From Streptomyces sp. RB17 (GTDB lineage: Bacteria; Actinomycetota; Actinomycetes; Streptomycetales; Streptomycetaceae), in contig NZ_WEGL01000002.1 in assembly GCF_009604455.1 (NCBI RefSeq), positions 682,001 through 746,000 on the forward strand: a stretch of 64,000 nt of DNA, given 5' to 3'. The notes below the pieces were generated by a model that searched no databases, was not told the origin of the DNA, and was given only the letters and a program-made list of their open reading frames with translations. Both the position numbers and the translations under genes were made by a program. Positions 43,224 through 50,887 of the stretch are shown piece after piece (the first letter of the stretch is position 1; each line of letters opens with the position of its first letter).

Positions 43224-44273
43224 CTACCACTCCCCGTCCTCGACCGGCTTGCCCGGCGCGTCCTTCAGCGGGGTCACCTGGCCGGCGGACGGCGCCTGCC
43301 ACGGGTCCAGGTCGTCCCCGAGCCACTCGCCGACCGGTTCGACCGCCTCCAGAGTGTCCGCGGGAGTCAGATCCTCGGCACCGGCGTCGTAGTACTCGTA
43401 CCAGGGCAGGCCTGCGCGCGTGTACGCCGCCCGGTCGACCGGTGACGGCGGGGGCGCCTCGCCGGTGATGCGCCGCCACTCCGGCGGCGTGACCAGATGC
43501 ACGAACACACGCCCCGCGGGCTCCTCGGACCAGTCCGTCAGTGGACGGTCGTCCCGGTACACCTCCTGGCGCATCGAGCCGCCGACGCCGAGACCCATGG
43601 CCGCGCCCCGGGGCGCGGCGCCCGGGGCCGCGGGCGGTGGCATCGCCCCCGGCGCGGACGCCGCCATCGGCATCGCCGCGCCGTACCCGCCCGTCGGCCC
43701 GGCCGCCAGGGCCCTGCGCCGCGCCTCCTCCCGCTCGCGGCGCCGCCACTCGGTGAGGAGCGGCTCGCGCAGCGGGAACGACTGGAGCTGCACCCCGCCC
43801 CACACCTCCTCGCCGGTGACCTGCCCCTCCACCGTCGCGCCGAGGCCCAGCGGCACGGCGACGAACTGGCGGACCGTCTCCTTGCCGGAGTTGATGCCGT
43901 CCAGCCAGGGCTGGCGGGGCAGCACCACGTAGTTCTGCGGATCCCGGGCGAGACGGTCGTTCCAGGGCCGGCCGGACACCGCGCACACCTTGCCGACCCC
44001 GACCTGGAGGGCCGCCGGCTCCGTCGTGCCGGAGAAGCTCAGCCACATCGCCTCGCGCAGATACACCGGGAGCATCACACCACCGCGCGTGCGCCACTCG
44101 GCCGGGACGGTGTCCGGGTGGTCCGAGACCCGCCGGACCGGGAACTCGCCCAGTCCGGGCGGCAGTGGATGCGTGCCCGTCTCCGGCAGCCGCAGCGTGC
44201 GGATGAACCGCACCGCCACCCCGCCCGGCAAGCGCAGTGTGTTCCCGTCGATCCGTACCCCGGAACCGGCCAT
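43224..44273 (-). CDS. Conserved hypothetical protein with Ala/Pro/Met-rich linker
   Basis: This 349-residue soluble protein is of unknown function. Residues 1-185 form a compact domain (TLRLPGGVAVRFIRTLRLPETG; FPVRRVSDHPDTVPAEW; MLPVYLREAMWLSF; KVCAVSGRPWNDRL; YVVLPRQPWLDGINSGKETVRQFVAVPLG). Then comes a low-complexity linker rich in Ala, Pro, Gly and Met (about 190-228) and a C-terminal acidic Trp/Pro-rich region (PWYEYYDAGAEDLTPADTLE). No enzyme motif is recognised. It starts 8 bases after a triple 30-bp repeat and follows the FUSC-like gene on the same strand. Confidence 0.75.
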   Translation of the reverse strand: MAGSGVRIDGNTLRLPGGVAVRFIRTLRLPETGTHPLPPGLGEFPVRRVSDHPDTVPAEWRTRGGVMLPVYLREAMWLSFSGTTEPAALQVGVGKVCAVSGRPWNDRLARDPQNYVVLPRQPWLDGINSGKETVRQFVAVPLGLGATVEGQVTGEEVWGGVQLQSFPLREPLLTEWRRREREEARRRALAAGPTGGYGAAMPMAASAPGAMPPPAAPGAAPRGAAMGLGVGGSMRQEVYRDDRPLTDWSEEPAGRVFVHLVTPPEWRRITGEAPPPSPVDRAAYTRAGLPWYEYYDAGAEDLTPADTLEAVEPVGEWLGDDLDPWQAPSAGQVTPLKDAPGKPVEDGEW

Positions 44274-44280
44274 CCGTCGC

Positions 44281-44370
44281 CCCCTCGCACTCCGCGCCGG
44301 CGGCCCGGCACCCCTCGTACTCCGTGCCGGCGGCCCGGCACCCCTCGTACTCCGTGCCGGCGGCCCGGCA
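44281..44370. repeat. Three tandem 30-bp repeats, each a hairpin
   Basis: Units at 44281, 44311 and 44341 are 30 bases each; the last two are identical and the first differs at two positions. Each contains GTGCCGG-CGGC-CCGGCAC, a 7-bp stem. They fill the 129-base gap between two minus-strand genes, so the message would carry three successive hairpins just before the ribosome-binding region of the downstream gene. Confidence 0.8.
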
Positions 44371-44402
44371 CCGCTAGCGCCGCGCCGTGCCCGGCGCCCT
44401 CC

Positions 44403-45656
44403 TCACCAAGAACGCTCACCGAAGCCCGCACGGTTCCGCCACAGCTCCTCCTGCACCCCGAGCCGTTCGCGCACCCGGGACATCCGGGGGAGCTTCGCCC
44501 GCTGCCGCTGGGAGACCCGGTCCAGCTCCTCGAACAGGCGCCGGGTGCGGTGCTCGGTGTTCAGCTCGTCGATGATCCGGGTCGTCTCGGTCAGCACGGC
44601 CCCGAGCAGCTGCCAGTTCTCCCAGTCCTTGCCGATCTCCTCGCGGATCAGCTCGGCGAGCCGGTCCCGGGTGCCGGCCGCCGTGTGCAGCTCGGCGGAC
44701 AGCCGGGCCTCCGCCGACTCGGCGTTCTCGCTCAGATGGGTGGTGACCAGGACCGCGAAGCTGACCACCGCGTCGGCGATCTCCGACAGCAGCTGTGCCA
44801 CGGTCGCCCCGACCCGGGGCGGGAAGAGCTCCTGGGCGCCACGGGCCTTGGCGAGGTCCGTGAAGGTACGGGCCAGCACCCGCAGGACCACCGTGCAGAT
44901 CTCCAGCGTGTCCAGACCGGTGCGCAGCACCACCCGGTGCAGCAGCCCCTCCTTGACCCGCGGATTGAGCCGCAGGCTGTCCTCGGCCTGCCGGAGCGAT
45001 GCGTCCACCCGGGAGATGTGCTGGTCCAGCCGGCGCGCCTCGTGCAGCCGCTCGGCCGCCCGCTCCCAGGAGATCCGGCCGGCGGCCTCCTCACCCATCC
45101 GCAGCATCAACTGACGGACCCGGCGCGCCTGGTCCTCGATCGAGCGGCCCGCCTCGTCCACCCACACCGGGGGCGGGAGCAGCAGATTGCAGGCCGTGCC
45201 GACGACCGCGCCGATCAGTGTCTCCACGATGCGCGCCCAAGCGGTGAATCCGACGGTGGTGACCCCGAGGACCAGCATGGCGCTGATCGCCACCTCGGCC
45301 ACGTACTCGTCGACCCGCACCAGGTGCCCGACGGCCAGCGAGGCCACGATCAGCAGGGCGAGGCTCCACCAGGTCAGCCCCACCAGCACGCTGAAGGCGA
45401 TCGCGACCAGGACCCCGGCGACCACCGAGTTCACCCGGCGGATGCCGTTGGTCAGGGTGGCGTAGAAGGTCACCTGGACGACCAGCAGCGCGGTCAGCGG
45501 CGCGGTCAGCGGGGCCGGCTCGGGGCTCAGCCGGAGGGCGATGACGTACGCGATCGTCGCAGCGGTCGCCGACCGCAGCGTCTGGACGACCACCGGCTCC
45601 CGGCGGCGCTCCAGCAGACGCCGCAGTCCCGCGGTCCACTTCCGTACGTCGTGCAT
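44403..45656 (-). CDS. FUSC/aromatic-acid-exporter-like membrane protein
   Basis: The protein has 417 residues. The N-terminal 150 residues contain about five or six hydrophobic segments (SATAATIAYVIALRL; LTALLVVQVTFYATL; VVAGVLVAIAFSVLVGL; WWSLALLIVASLAVG; ISAMLVLGVTTVGFTAW) ending in VETLIGAVVGTACNLLLPPPVWV, typical of FUSC/ArAE proteins. The C-terminal 250 residues are a long helical cytoplasmic domain rich in Arg and Glu. Such proteins are proposed efflux components. ATG at 45656 is used. Confidence 0.82.
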   Translation of the reverse strand: MHDVRKWTAGLRRLLERRREPVVVQTLRSATAATIAYVIALRLSPEPAPLTAPLTALLVVQVTFYATLTNGIRRVNSVVAGVLVAIAFSVLVGLTWWSLALLIVASLAVGHLVRVDEYVAEVAISAMLVLGVTTVGFTAWARIVETLIGAVVGTACNLLLPPPVWVDEAGRSIEDQARRVRQLMLRMGEEAAGRISWERAAERLHEARRLDQHISRVDASLRQAEDSLRLNPRVKEGLLHRVVLRTGLDTLEICTVVLRVLARTFTDLAKARGAQELFPPRVGATVAQLLSEIADAVVSFAVLVTTHLSENAESAEARLSAELHTAAGTRDRLAELIREEIGKDWENWQLLGAVLTETTRIIDELNTEHRTRRLFEELDRVSQRQRAKLPRMSRVRERLGVQEELWRNRAGFGERSW

Positions 45657-46271
45657 CCCTTGGCCTGTTCCCGTTCCTCGCGTGGGTCGAACGTCCCCGC
45701 ATTGCGGACCACCTCTGTCCGCCGGAAGGGGCACGTCCATCTGCGCGAGGTGGTTCCCGTGGTGCTGGGGGAGGCGTGGGTCAGGACCCGTTCCGTCCGG
45801 CCGACGCCCTGTACGGCGATCCGGTGGCCGACCTGGACAAGGTCCTGGACACCGTGGCCGGCGCCTGCGCGGGGCGGCCGGCCGACGCGGGGTCCGTGCC
45901 GACGCCGCCGGGCCGGCTGCCCCTGCCGCGGGCAGGCGGGCGCGGGGCGCCGGATGCCGACGCGCCTGCCTGGGGCATCGCCGTGGCGACCGCCGCCACC
46001 GATCAGAACCGGCCACTCACACCCGCGCCGGCGGCGGGCCTGCGACCGGTCGCCGCCCAGCACCCCCGGCACCCTCACCGCGGCCTCACCGGGCGGCTCC
46101 CGGCCCGGCCGGGGCTCGGAGCGGGCGTGGCCGGCGGCCTGACCGTGCCCTCACCTCACCCGCCCCCGACTGGCCGGCGCGGGCGCGGCCGACCCGCAGC
46201 GGCGGCACCGCCTGCCCCGGCGGGCCGTACGGCATCACGCTCGCCCGCGGCCACGACGTGCTGATCCACGC
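45657..46271. other. 615-base gap without a convincing gene
   Basis: Frames here are open only because of GC bias. A plus-strand GTG at 45776 preceded almost directly by GGGGAGG opens a frame whose first 40 codons look coding (PFRPADALYGDPVADLDKVL), but it soon becomes Pro/Arg-rich. It may be a gene remnant. A second plus-strand stretch near 46205-46308 ends GITLARGHDVLIHAYG. Neither is strong enough to call. Confidence 0.4.
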
Positions 46272-46850
46272 TTACGGGGCGGCGGCCGCCCGGTTGCGCG
46301 ACCGGTAGCCGGCGACCTTCGCGAGGTTGCCGCAGCGCTCCATGGAGCACCAGCGGCGCCGCCGGGCCTGCGAGTCGTCGAGGAACAGCAGCGAGCAGTC
46401 CGGGTTGCCGCACTCCTTGACGCGCTCCAGCAGCGGACCGCCGACCAGCAGGACGGCGTCCCGGGCGACGGTCGCCAGCGCGGCACGGGCCGGATGGCGG
46501 GCCGTCCAGTGCCGGGGGCCGAGCTGGGGTGCGAGGTCGGGCCGGGCGGCGACCTCGTTGACCAGCGCCACGTCGGCCTCCTCCGGTTCCCGTCGCGCCA
46601 TCGCCGCCCGCAGCACGCGGTGGACCGCCTCGCGCAGGCTGCGGGCCTCGGCCAGGTTGCGTACGGCGACCGGGACCGGGCCGTCCCCGGCCGCCAGGCC
46701 CGCCTCGGTGATCCAGCGGGCCAGGGCGGCGGGGTCGGGGATCCGCTCCACGGGCGTGGCGTGCCGCTTGCCGAGCGTGGCGACGAAGTCCAGGCACGGA
46801 CGGCCACCGAGGAAGGGGAACTCGAGTGCGGGGTCCGTGGGCGTGGTCAT
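46272..46850 (-). CDS. CGNR zinc-finger (ABATE domain) regulator
   Basis: This 192-residue protein has an N-terminal ABATE domain (LGGRPCLDFVATLGKRHATPVERI; LARWITEAGL; ARSLREAVHRVLRAAM) and a C-terminal CGNR zinc finger (RVKECGNPDCSLLFLDDSQARRRRWCSMERCGNLAKVAGYRSR) with four Cys. Such proteins are regarded as DNA-binding regulators. It is divergent from a quinone oxidoreductase gene; the 131-base gap holds two similar 21-bp dyads that it may bind. Confidence 0.87.
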   Translation of the reverse strand: MTTPTDPALEFPFLGGRPCLDFVATLGKRHATPVERIPDPAALARWITEAGLAAGDGPVPVAVRNLAEARSLREAVHRVLRAAMARREPEEADVALVNEVAARPDLAPQLGPRHWTARHPARAALATVARDAVLLVGGPLLERVKECGNPDCSLLFLDDSQARRRRWCSMERCGNLAKVAGYRSRNRAAAAP

Positions 46851-46893
46851 GGGCGCAGCCTACCGTGCGACACCGCTTCATGCAGTGTCTCTT

Positions 46894-46942
46894 GACACCA
46901 GTTGAACGGGTGTTGCACGGTGACACCATTTCAACTGGTGTC
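46894..46942. promoter_or_regulatory. Two tandem 21-bp operators forming a 13-bp perfect inverted repeat
   Basis: GACACC-N9-GGTGTT (46894-46914) and GACACC-N9-GGTGTC (46922-46942) are similar dyads 28 bases apart. Together GACACCAGTTGAA and TTCAACTGGTGTC form a perfect 13-bp inverted repeat centred at 46918, with GGTGT/ACACC (46909-46913 / 46923-46927) nested on the same centre. This is a strong candidate site for the divergently encoded CGNR protein. Confidence 0.65.
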
Positions 46943-46981
46943 CGTGGGTGGACACGGGGCTGCGACCAGGGTGGGTGTGTC

Positions 46982-47986
46982 ATGCGTGCGGTGCGGATCG
47001 AGGAGTTCGGCGGGCCCGAGGTGCTGGTGCCGGTGGAGGTGCCGGACCCGGTGCCCGGTCCGGGGCAGGTGCTCGTGCGGATCGCGGCGGCGGGCGTGAA
47101 CCGGGCGGACGCGCTGCTGCGCGCCGGTGCCTACCACCGGGCGGGCCGGCCCCCGCTGATCCCGGGTGCGGAGGCGGCAGGCACCGTCGCGGCCGTGGGG
47201 GAGGGGGTGGGCGGACTGCGGGACGGGCAGCGGGTGATGGCCCTCGACGGCGGCGAATCGCCCGGCTACTACGCCGAGTTGGCCGTGGTGAACGCCCGGC
47301 AGGTGGTCCCGCTGCCCGACGGGGTCGGCCTGACCGAGGCGGCCACCCTGCCCGTCGCCTGGCTCTCCGCCTGGTACTGCCTGCGCCGCCTGGCCCGGGT
47401 CGCCAAGGGGGAGACGGTCGTGGTCAAGGCCGCGGCCAGCGGTGTCGGCACCGCCGCCGTCCAGATCGCCGCCCGGGCCGGCGCCCGCGTCATCGCCCTC
47501 GCCGGGTCGGCCGAGAAGGCCGCCTGGGCCGGGGAGTTCGGGGCCTCCGAGGTCGTGGACACCTCGCGGTACGCCGACGAGGGGGAAGGTGAGGGGGAGG
47601 TCGAGGAGGTGCTGCGGCTGACCGGCGGGCGCGGCGCCGACGTCGTCCTCGACACCGTCGGCGGCCGGGCCCTCGGACGGAGCCTGCGCGAGACCGCGCA
47701 CGGCGGCAGGGTGGTCTCCCTCGCCAACGTGGCCCTGGAGCCGAGCACTCTCGACACCCGCGACTTCTACCCGAAGAACATCGCGATCCTCGGCTTCCAG
47801 CTCACCAACCGCCAGATCCACGGCTACGACCCGCGACCCGACCTGCGCGAACTCGCCGAGCGCGTGGCCGCGGGCGACTACCGGGTGCCGGTCGAGACCG
47901 TGCTGCCGCTCGAGCGGGCGCGGGCCGCGCACGAGCGGCTGGAGAGCCGGGACAACCGGGGCAAGATCGTGCTGAGCGTGGGGTGA
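46982..47986 (+). CDS. NADPH:quinone oxidoreductase-like zinc-independent alcohol dehydrogenase family protein
   Basis: This 334-residue MDR enzyme starts MRAVRIEEFGGPEVLVPVEVPDPVPGPGQVLVRI and has AAGVNRADALLRAGAY, PGAEAAGTV, the nucleotide loop AAASGVGTAAVQIAARAGARVIALAGS and RGADVVLDTVGG. No Cys/His structural or catalytic zinc set is present, so it belongs to the quinone oxidoreductase/crotonyl-like subgroup. ATG at 46982 is used. It probably reduces quinones or enones and may be induced by such a compound through the divergent CGNR regulator. Confidence 0.87.
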   Translation: MRAVRIEEFGGPEVLVPVEVPDPVPGPGQVLVRIAAAGVNRADALLRAGAYHRAGRPPLIPGAEAAGTVAAVGEGVGGLRDGQRVMALDGGESPGYYAELAVVNARQVVPLPDGVGLTEAATLPVAWLSAWYCLRRLARVAKGETVVVKAAASGVGTAAVQIAARAGARVIALAGSAEKAAWAGEFGASEVVDTSRYADEGEGEGEVEEVLRLTGGRGADVVLDTVGGRALGRSLRETAHGGRVVSLANVALEPSTLDTRDFYPKNIAILGFQLTNRQIHGYDPRPDLRELAERVAAGDYRVPVETVLPLERARAAHERLESRDNRGKIVLSVG

Positions 47987-48046
47987 ACAAGCCGGCCAGG
48001 CGTATGGTTCGTCGGCGTCGTCAGGCGATGAGCCCGTCGATGACCG

Positions 48047-48541
48047 TCAGACGTACAGCTTGTCGATGAACGCGGACAGATTGCCCGTCGTACGGGCGAT
48101 CTGCTCCTCCAGTGTCAGGCTCTCCTCGAACCGGGTGCCGGACTCCGGCACCTTCCGGCCCCGGACATACAGCGAGCACGCCAGATCGGTGCACATGTAC
48201 AGGCCGACCGAGTTGCCCTCACGGCCCGCCGTCCCGGCCTTGCGTGCCGTCATCAGCGTCACCCCGCCGCCGGGATGTGTGGTCAGACACACCGAGCACA
48301 TGCTGCGGTGCAGAAACCCGCGCTGCGAGGCCTGGAAGCGCAGGGCGACACCGATGAGCCGGCCGCCCCGCTCCGTGACCAGATAGCTGCGGTCGGGCGC
48401 CCCCGGATCCCGCCAGCCGAGGAAGTCAAGGTCGTTCCATGGGCGTTCGGCGAGGTCCCGGGGCACCGCCAGCCGTTTGGCCTCCCCCTTGGAGCAGTTG
48501 ATAAAGCAGTTGCGGATGTCCTGCTCGGTGAGCGATCTCAT
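48047..48541 (-). CDS. FBP-domain zinc-finger protein
   Basis: This 164-residue protein resembles the C-terminal treble-clef zinc-finger domain named after fibronectin-binding proteins (MRSLTEQDIRNCFINCSKGEAKRLAVP; HRSMCSVCLTTHPGGGVTLMTA; GLYMCTDLACSLYVRG). Two CxxC or CxxxxC pairs should hold zinc. The role may be RNA or ribosome binding, since related EF-G-binding proteins carry it, but this is uncertain. ATG at 48541 has GAAGGA upstream. It is divergent from the DUF3626 gene across a region with repeated AACCTnnTGGGTC motifs. Confidence 0.82.
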   Translation of the reverse strand: MRSLTEQDIRNCFINCSKGEAKRLAVPRDLAERPWNDLDFLGWRDPGAPDRSYLVTERGGRLIGVALRFQASQRGFLHRSMCSVCLTTHPGGGVTLMTARKAGTAGREGNSVGLYMCTDLACSLYVRGRKVPESGTRFEESLTLEEQIARTTGNLSAFIDKLYV

Positions 48542-48569
48542 GGGGGGGAGTCCTTCTGGATTCGTCGCT

Positions 48570-48611
48570 GTGAACCTGGTGGGTCCATAAACCTAATGGG
48601 TCTAGGTTCAC
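48570..48611. promoter_or_regulatory. Inverted and direct repeats between FBP and DUF3626 genes
   Basis: GTGAACCT (48570-48577) and AGGTTCAC (48604-48611) are perfect inverted repeats. Inside, AACCTGGTGGGTC (48573-48585) and AACCTAATGGGTC (48590-48602) are direct repeats 17 bases apart, and AACCTA-N7-TAGGTT (48590-48608) is another dyad. No regulator gene is adjacent. Confidence 0.45.
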
Positions 48612-48645
48612 GACCAGCCTAGGTAGCCAAGGGGAGGGTGGGCCA

Positions 48646-49581
48646 ATGGATTTCCGGGAGGTGCTGCCGCCGCGCGCCCGACGGGCGCTGGACCATGTCG
48701 CCGCCGGGCTGAGCGGCCCACCGCTCGACCCCGGCCTGCGCATCACCCTCAACTTCCATCCCGATCGGGTCTCCGCCGGACGGCCGATCCTCGCGGCACT
48801 GGCCCGGGACGGCGCGTACCACTCGCAGTTCGTCACCGGCACCAGCAACGGCGGCCTCACCGCCCACCCGGGAGGCGACCGGACGCGCTGGGAGAGCCGC
48901 ATCTTCGGCGGCGCGTACGACGACGCGGCCCCGGCCGAGCGCCCGCTGTACGGCGGGTTGAACTTCCGGCGCCAGGTCGTCGGCGCCGCCCCGCGCTTCG
49001 GATCCTCGCATCTCAGACTCGCCGGAGCGGTCTTGGAGCGGGCCACCTTCTGCTACCCGGACAGCGCGGCCGAACCCACCGACTTCGGTGTGGCCCCGGC
49101 GATGCCGCTGATCGCGCTCGCGGACGCGGACGAGCAGGACCCCCTCAACGACTACATCGAGAGCCATGTGCACGCCGGTGTGCTGCTCGCCCGGGACGTG
49201 GAGGCGCTCGTGCTCGACGCGAGCTACCGCGGCACCGCGGTGGAGACGGCGGCCCGGCACCTGCCCTTCCCCCTGGAGTGGCATCCCGGCTACCGGCTCA
49301 CCGTCACCGCACTGCGCCGCCACGCCGGCTACCGGGGGCCGGAGTACGCCGACCTCGGCGCGCAGATCGCCGGGCGCGGCCTGCTGACCCCGCGCATCAT
49401 CGGCGACGCGGCCCGCACGGGCCGGTACGTGCTCCAGGACCTGAAGATGGTCTGGCACATCCTGGCCCGCTTCGGCGCCCCGGAGGGCGCGGGCACGGCG
49501 TACCGTGCCACGGCCACGGCCTGCGGCACGGCCGCTTCCGGGTCGGGATCCTCGGCCACGGTGTCTTCCGGCCCGGCGTAG
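48646..49581 (+). CDS. DUF3626-family protein
   Basis: This 311-residue protein matches the DUF3626 pattern: LRITLNFHPDRVSAGRPILAALARDGAYHSQFVTGTSNGGLTAHPGG, then FGSSHLRLAGAVLERATFCYPDS and DPLNDYIESHVHAGVLLARDVEALVLDASYRGT. The several conserved His, Asp and Glu could bind metal, and ADP-ribosylation-related folds have been suggested for this family, but no activity can be stated from sequence. The C-terminal 30 residues are Ala/Ser/Thr/Gly-rich and probably disordered. ATG at 48646 follows GGGGAGGG. Confidence 0.82.
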   Translation: MDFREVLPPRARRALDHVAAGLSGPPLDPGLRITLNFHPDRVSAGRPILAALARDGAYHSQFVTGTSNGGLTAHPGGDRTRWESRIFGGAYDDAAPAERPLYGGLNFRRQVVGAAPRFGSSHLRLAGAVLERATFCYPDSAAEPTDFGVAPAMPLIALADADEQDPLNDYIESHVHAGVLLARDVEALVLDASYRGTAVETAARHLPFPLEWHPGYRLTVTALRRHAGYRGPEYADLGAQIAGRGLLTPRIIGDAARTGRYVLQDLKMVWHILARFGAPEGAGTAYRATATACGTAASGSGSSATVSSGPA

Positions 49582-49998
49582 ACGACCCCGCGGCCCGGCA
49601 TGGGCGGCCGGACGGCCCCGACCTCCACCGGCACTGTCGGCCGCGGTGGTCATCTTCCGGTGTCGCCCGCCGGGCGGTGGCAGTGCTTCCGGCGGTTCGG
49701 CCGGCTCCGGCGCGGGCGCACCGGAATGTCCTTCTGCGGGACCACCGGCTCCGGTACGGCTCGGGCGCCCGGGCCGGTGCCGGCTTGGGTGCACGGGTAC
49801 GTCTTCTCTCGGCCTCGCCGGCTCCGGTGCGGCTTCCGGCGGCTCGGCCGGTTCCGCGTCGGCGCAGTAGCTGGACCCCAGTAGTCCTCGCTCAGCCGCG
49901 CCGCCCCGGTTCGGCCTCCGACCGCTCGGCCCGCTTCGGCACGGGCCCTCCGGTGTGCCCCTTCCGGCCCCGGTCGCCGCTGAGCAGGATGCTCTGCT
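49582..49998. other. 417-base gap, low complexity, no confident gene
   Basis: GC-rich sequence with an imperfect direct repeat (GCTTCCGGCGGTTCGGCCGG near 49685 and GCTTCCGGCGGCTCGGCCGG near 49832). On the minus strand a frame just after the LuxR stop reads EQSILLSGDRGRKGHTGG and PVPKRAERSEAEPGRRG and ends near 49892; it could be the lost tail of an earlier, longer regulator. Not called. Confidence 0.4.
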
Positions 49999-50640
49999 CT
50001 ACCCCCGCTCCGCCGTCCTCGCCTCCGGTGGCCACACCCCAGGCGTCAGGACGCCCAACGCGTAGGCGCGCGCGACCAGTTCGGTGCGATTGGCGGCGTT
50101 CCAGCGGGCCGACAGGCGGCGGAGGTGGTAGGTGACGCCGTCCTTGCTGAGGCCCAGCTCGCGGGCGGCGCCGGCCGTGGTGGCACCCCGGGCCAGCAGG
50201 ACCAGCACCCGGCCCTCCACCGGGGTGACCCGCGCCGGCTCCGGCTCGGGCGGCGCGCACTCGCCCCGCACCCGCAGCATCACCAGCAGGGCCGGTGTCT
50301 CGTCCACGCGGTCGCTGACCGGGTCCGCCGTCAGCTCCCCGAACCGCTCGGCCCCGCCCGGCACCCGCCAGCGCACCGACACCTGGTAGCGCGAGCGGTG
50401 CCGCAGCCGCAGCGCCTGCGCGATCCGCTCCACCTGTGTGGCCTCCTGCGGGCGGAACAGGTCCAGTACGTCCCGTCCGCGCAGCCGCCCCGGTGTCGTA
50501 CCGCACTCCGCCGCCATCGCGGGATTGGCCAGCACCACCTGGCCGTACACATCGCACACGGCGACCGGCACCGACACCCGGTCGAAGAGCATCAGGGCCC
50601 GGTTGCGCCACACGACCCCGTCGGCCCGCCCCAGGTCCAT
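49999..50640 (-). CDS. PAS-LuxR-type transcriptional regulator
   Basis: This 213-residue protein has an N-terminal PAS domain (LMLFDRVSVPVAVCDVYGQVVLANPAMAAECG; DLFRPQEATQVERIAQAL; YQVSVRWRVPGG) followed by a LuxR/GerE helix-turn-helix (VTPVEGRVLVLLARGATTAGAARELGLSKDGVTYHLRRLSARWNAANRTELVARAYALG). ATG at 50640 with GGGAGG five bases upstream is chosen over GTG at 50646. PAS-LuxR proteins of this size often control secondary metabolism. The divergent partner is the P450-reductase fusion. Confidence 0.88.
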   Translation of the reverse strand: MDLGRADGVVWRNRALMLFDRVSVPVAVCDVYGQVVLANPAMAAECGTTPGRLRGRDVLDLFRPQEATQVERIAQALRLRHRSRYQVSVRWRVPGGAERFGELTADPVSDRVDETPALLVMLRVRGECAPPEPEPARVTPVEGRVLVLLARGATTAGAARELGLSKDGVTYHLRRLSARWNAANRTELVARAYALGVLTPGVWPPEARTAERG

Positions 50641-50835
50641 GCCCACCTCCCGAAGTTCCGTGCCACCCCCACATACAAGACGAAGACCCTGGTCAGCGGC
50701 AAACCGTGCGGCCCCCGACCGCGCCGTGCCGGGCCGTGTGCCGCGGTCCGCGCAAGGCCCGCGACCGAGATTTGACTGCGCGATCGTGTAGTGCCGTGGC
50801 GCGGGGGCGTCCCGACGGTCGATGAGGCTGGAGCG

Positions 50836-50868
50836 CAGTACCCGTTACCGCCAGTACTCCGTTACCGC
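50836..50868 (+). promoter_or_regulatory. Tandem direct repeat upstream of the P450-reductase fusion
   Basis: CAGTACCCGTTACCGC (50836-50851) is followed directly by CAGTACTCCGTTACCGC (50852-50868), identical but for one inserted T. The two lie 20-52 bases before the ATG at 50888. They may be paired half-sites of a regulator on one helix face (period 16-17) or lie within the leader. Confidence 0.45.
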
Positions 50869-50887
50869 GAAAGGCAGTTGTCGCGCC

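Noticed and set aside
44281..44370. CRISPR-like array of 30-base units
   Set aside because: No spacers; simple tandem duplication with internal hairpins.
45776..46264. Plus-strand gene of about 162 residues
   Set aside because: GGGGAGG abuts the GTG too closely, and the product turns into Pro/Arg low complexity; at most a remnant.
49505..49870. Gly/Ser/Ala-rich short protein after DUF3626
   Set aside because: Low complexity, overlaps the DUF3626 3' end in another frame and lacks a start signal.
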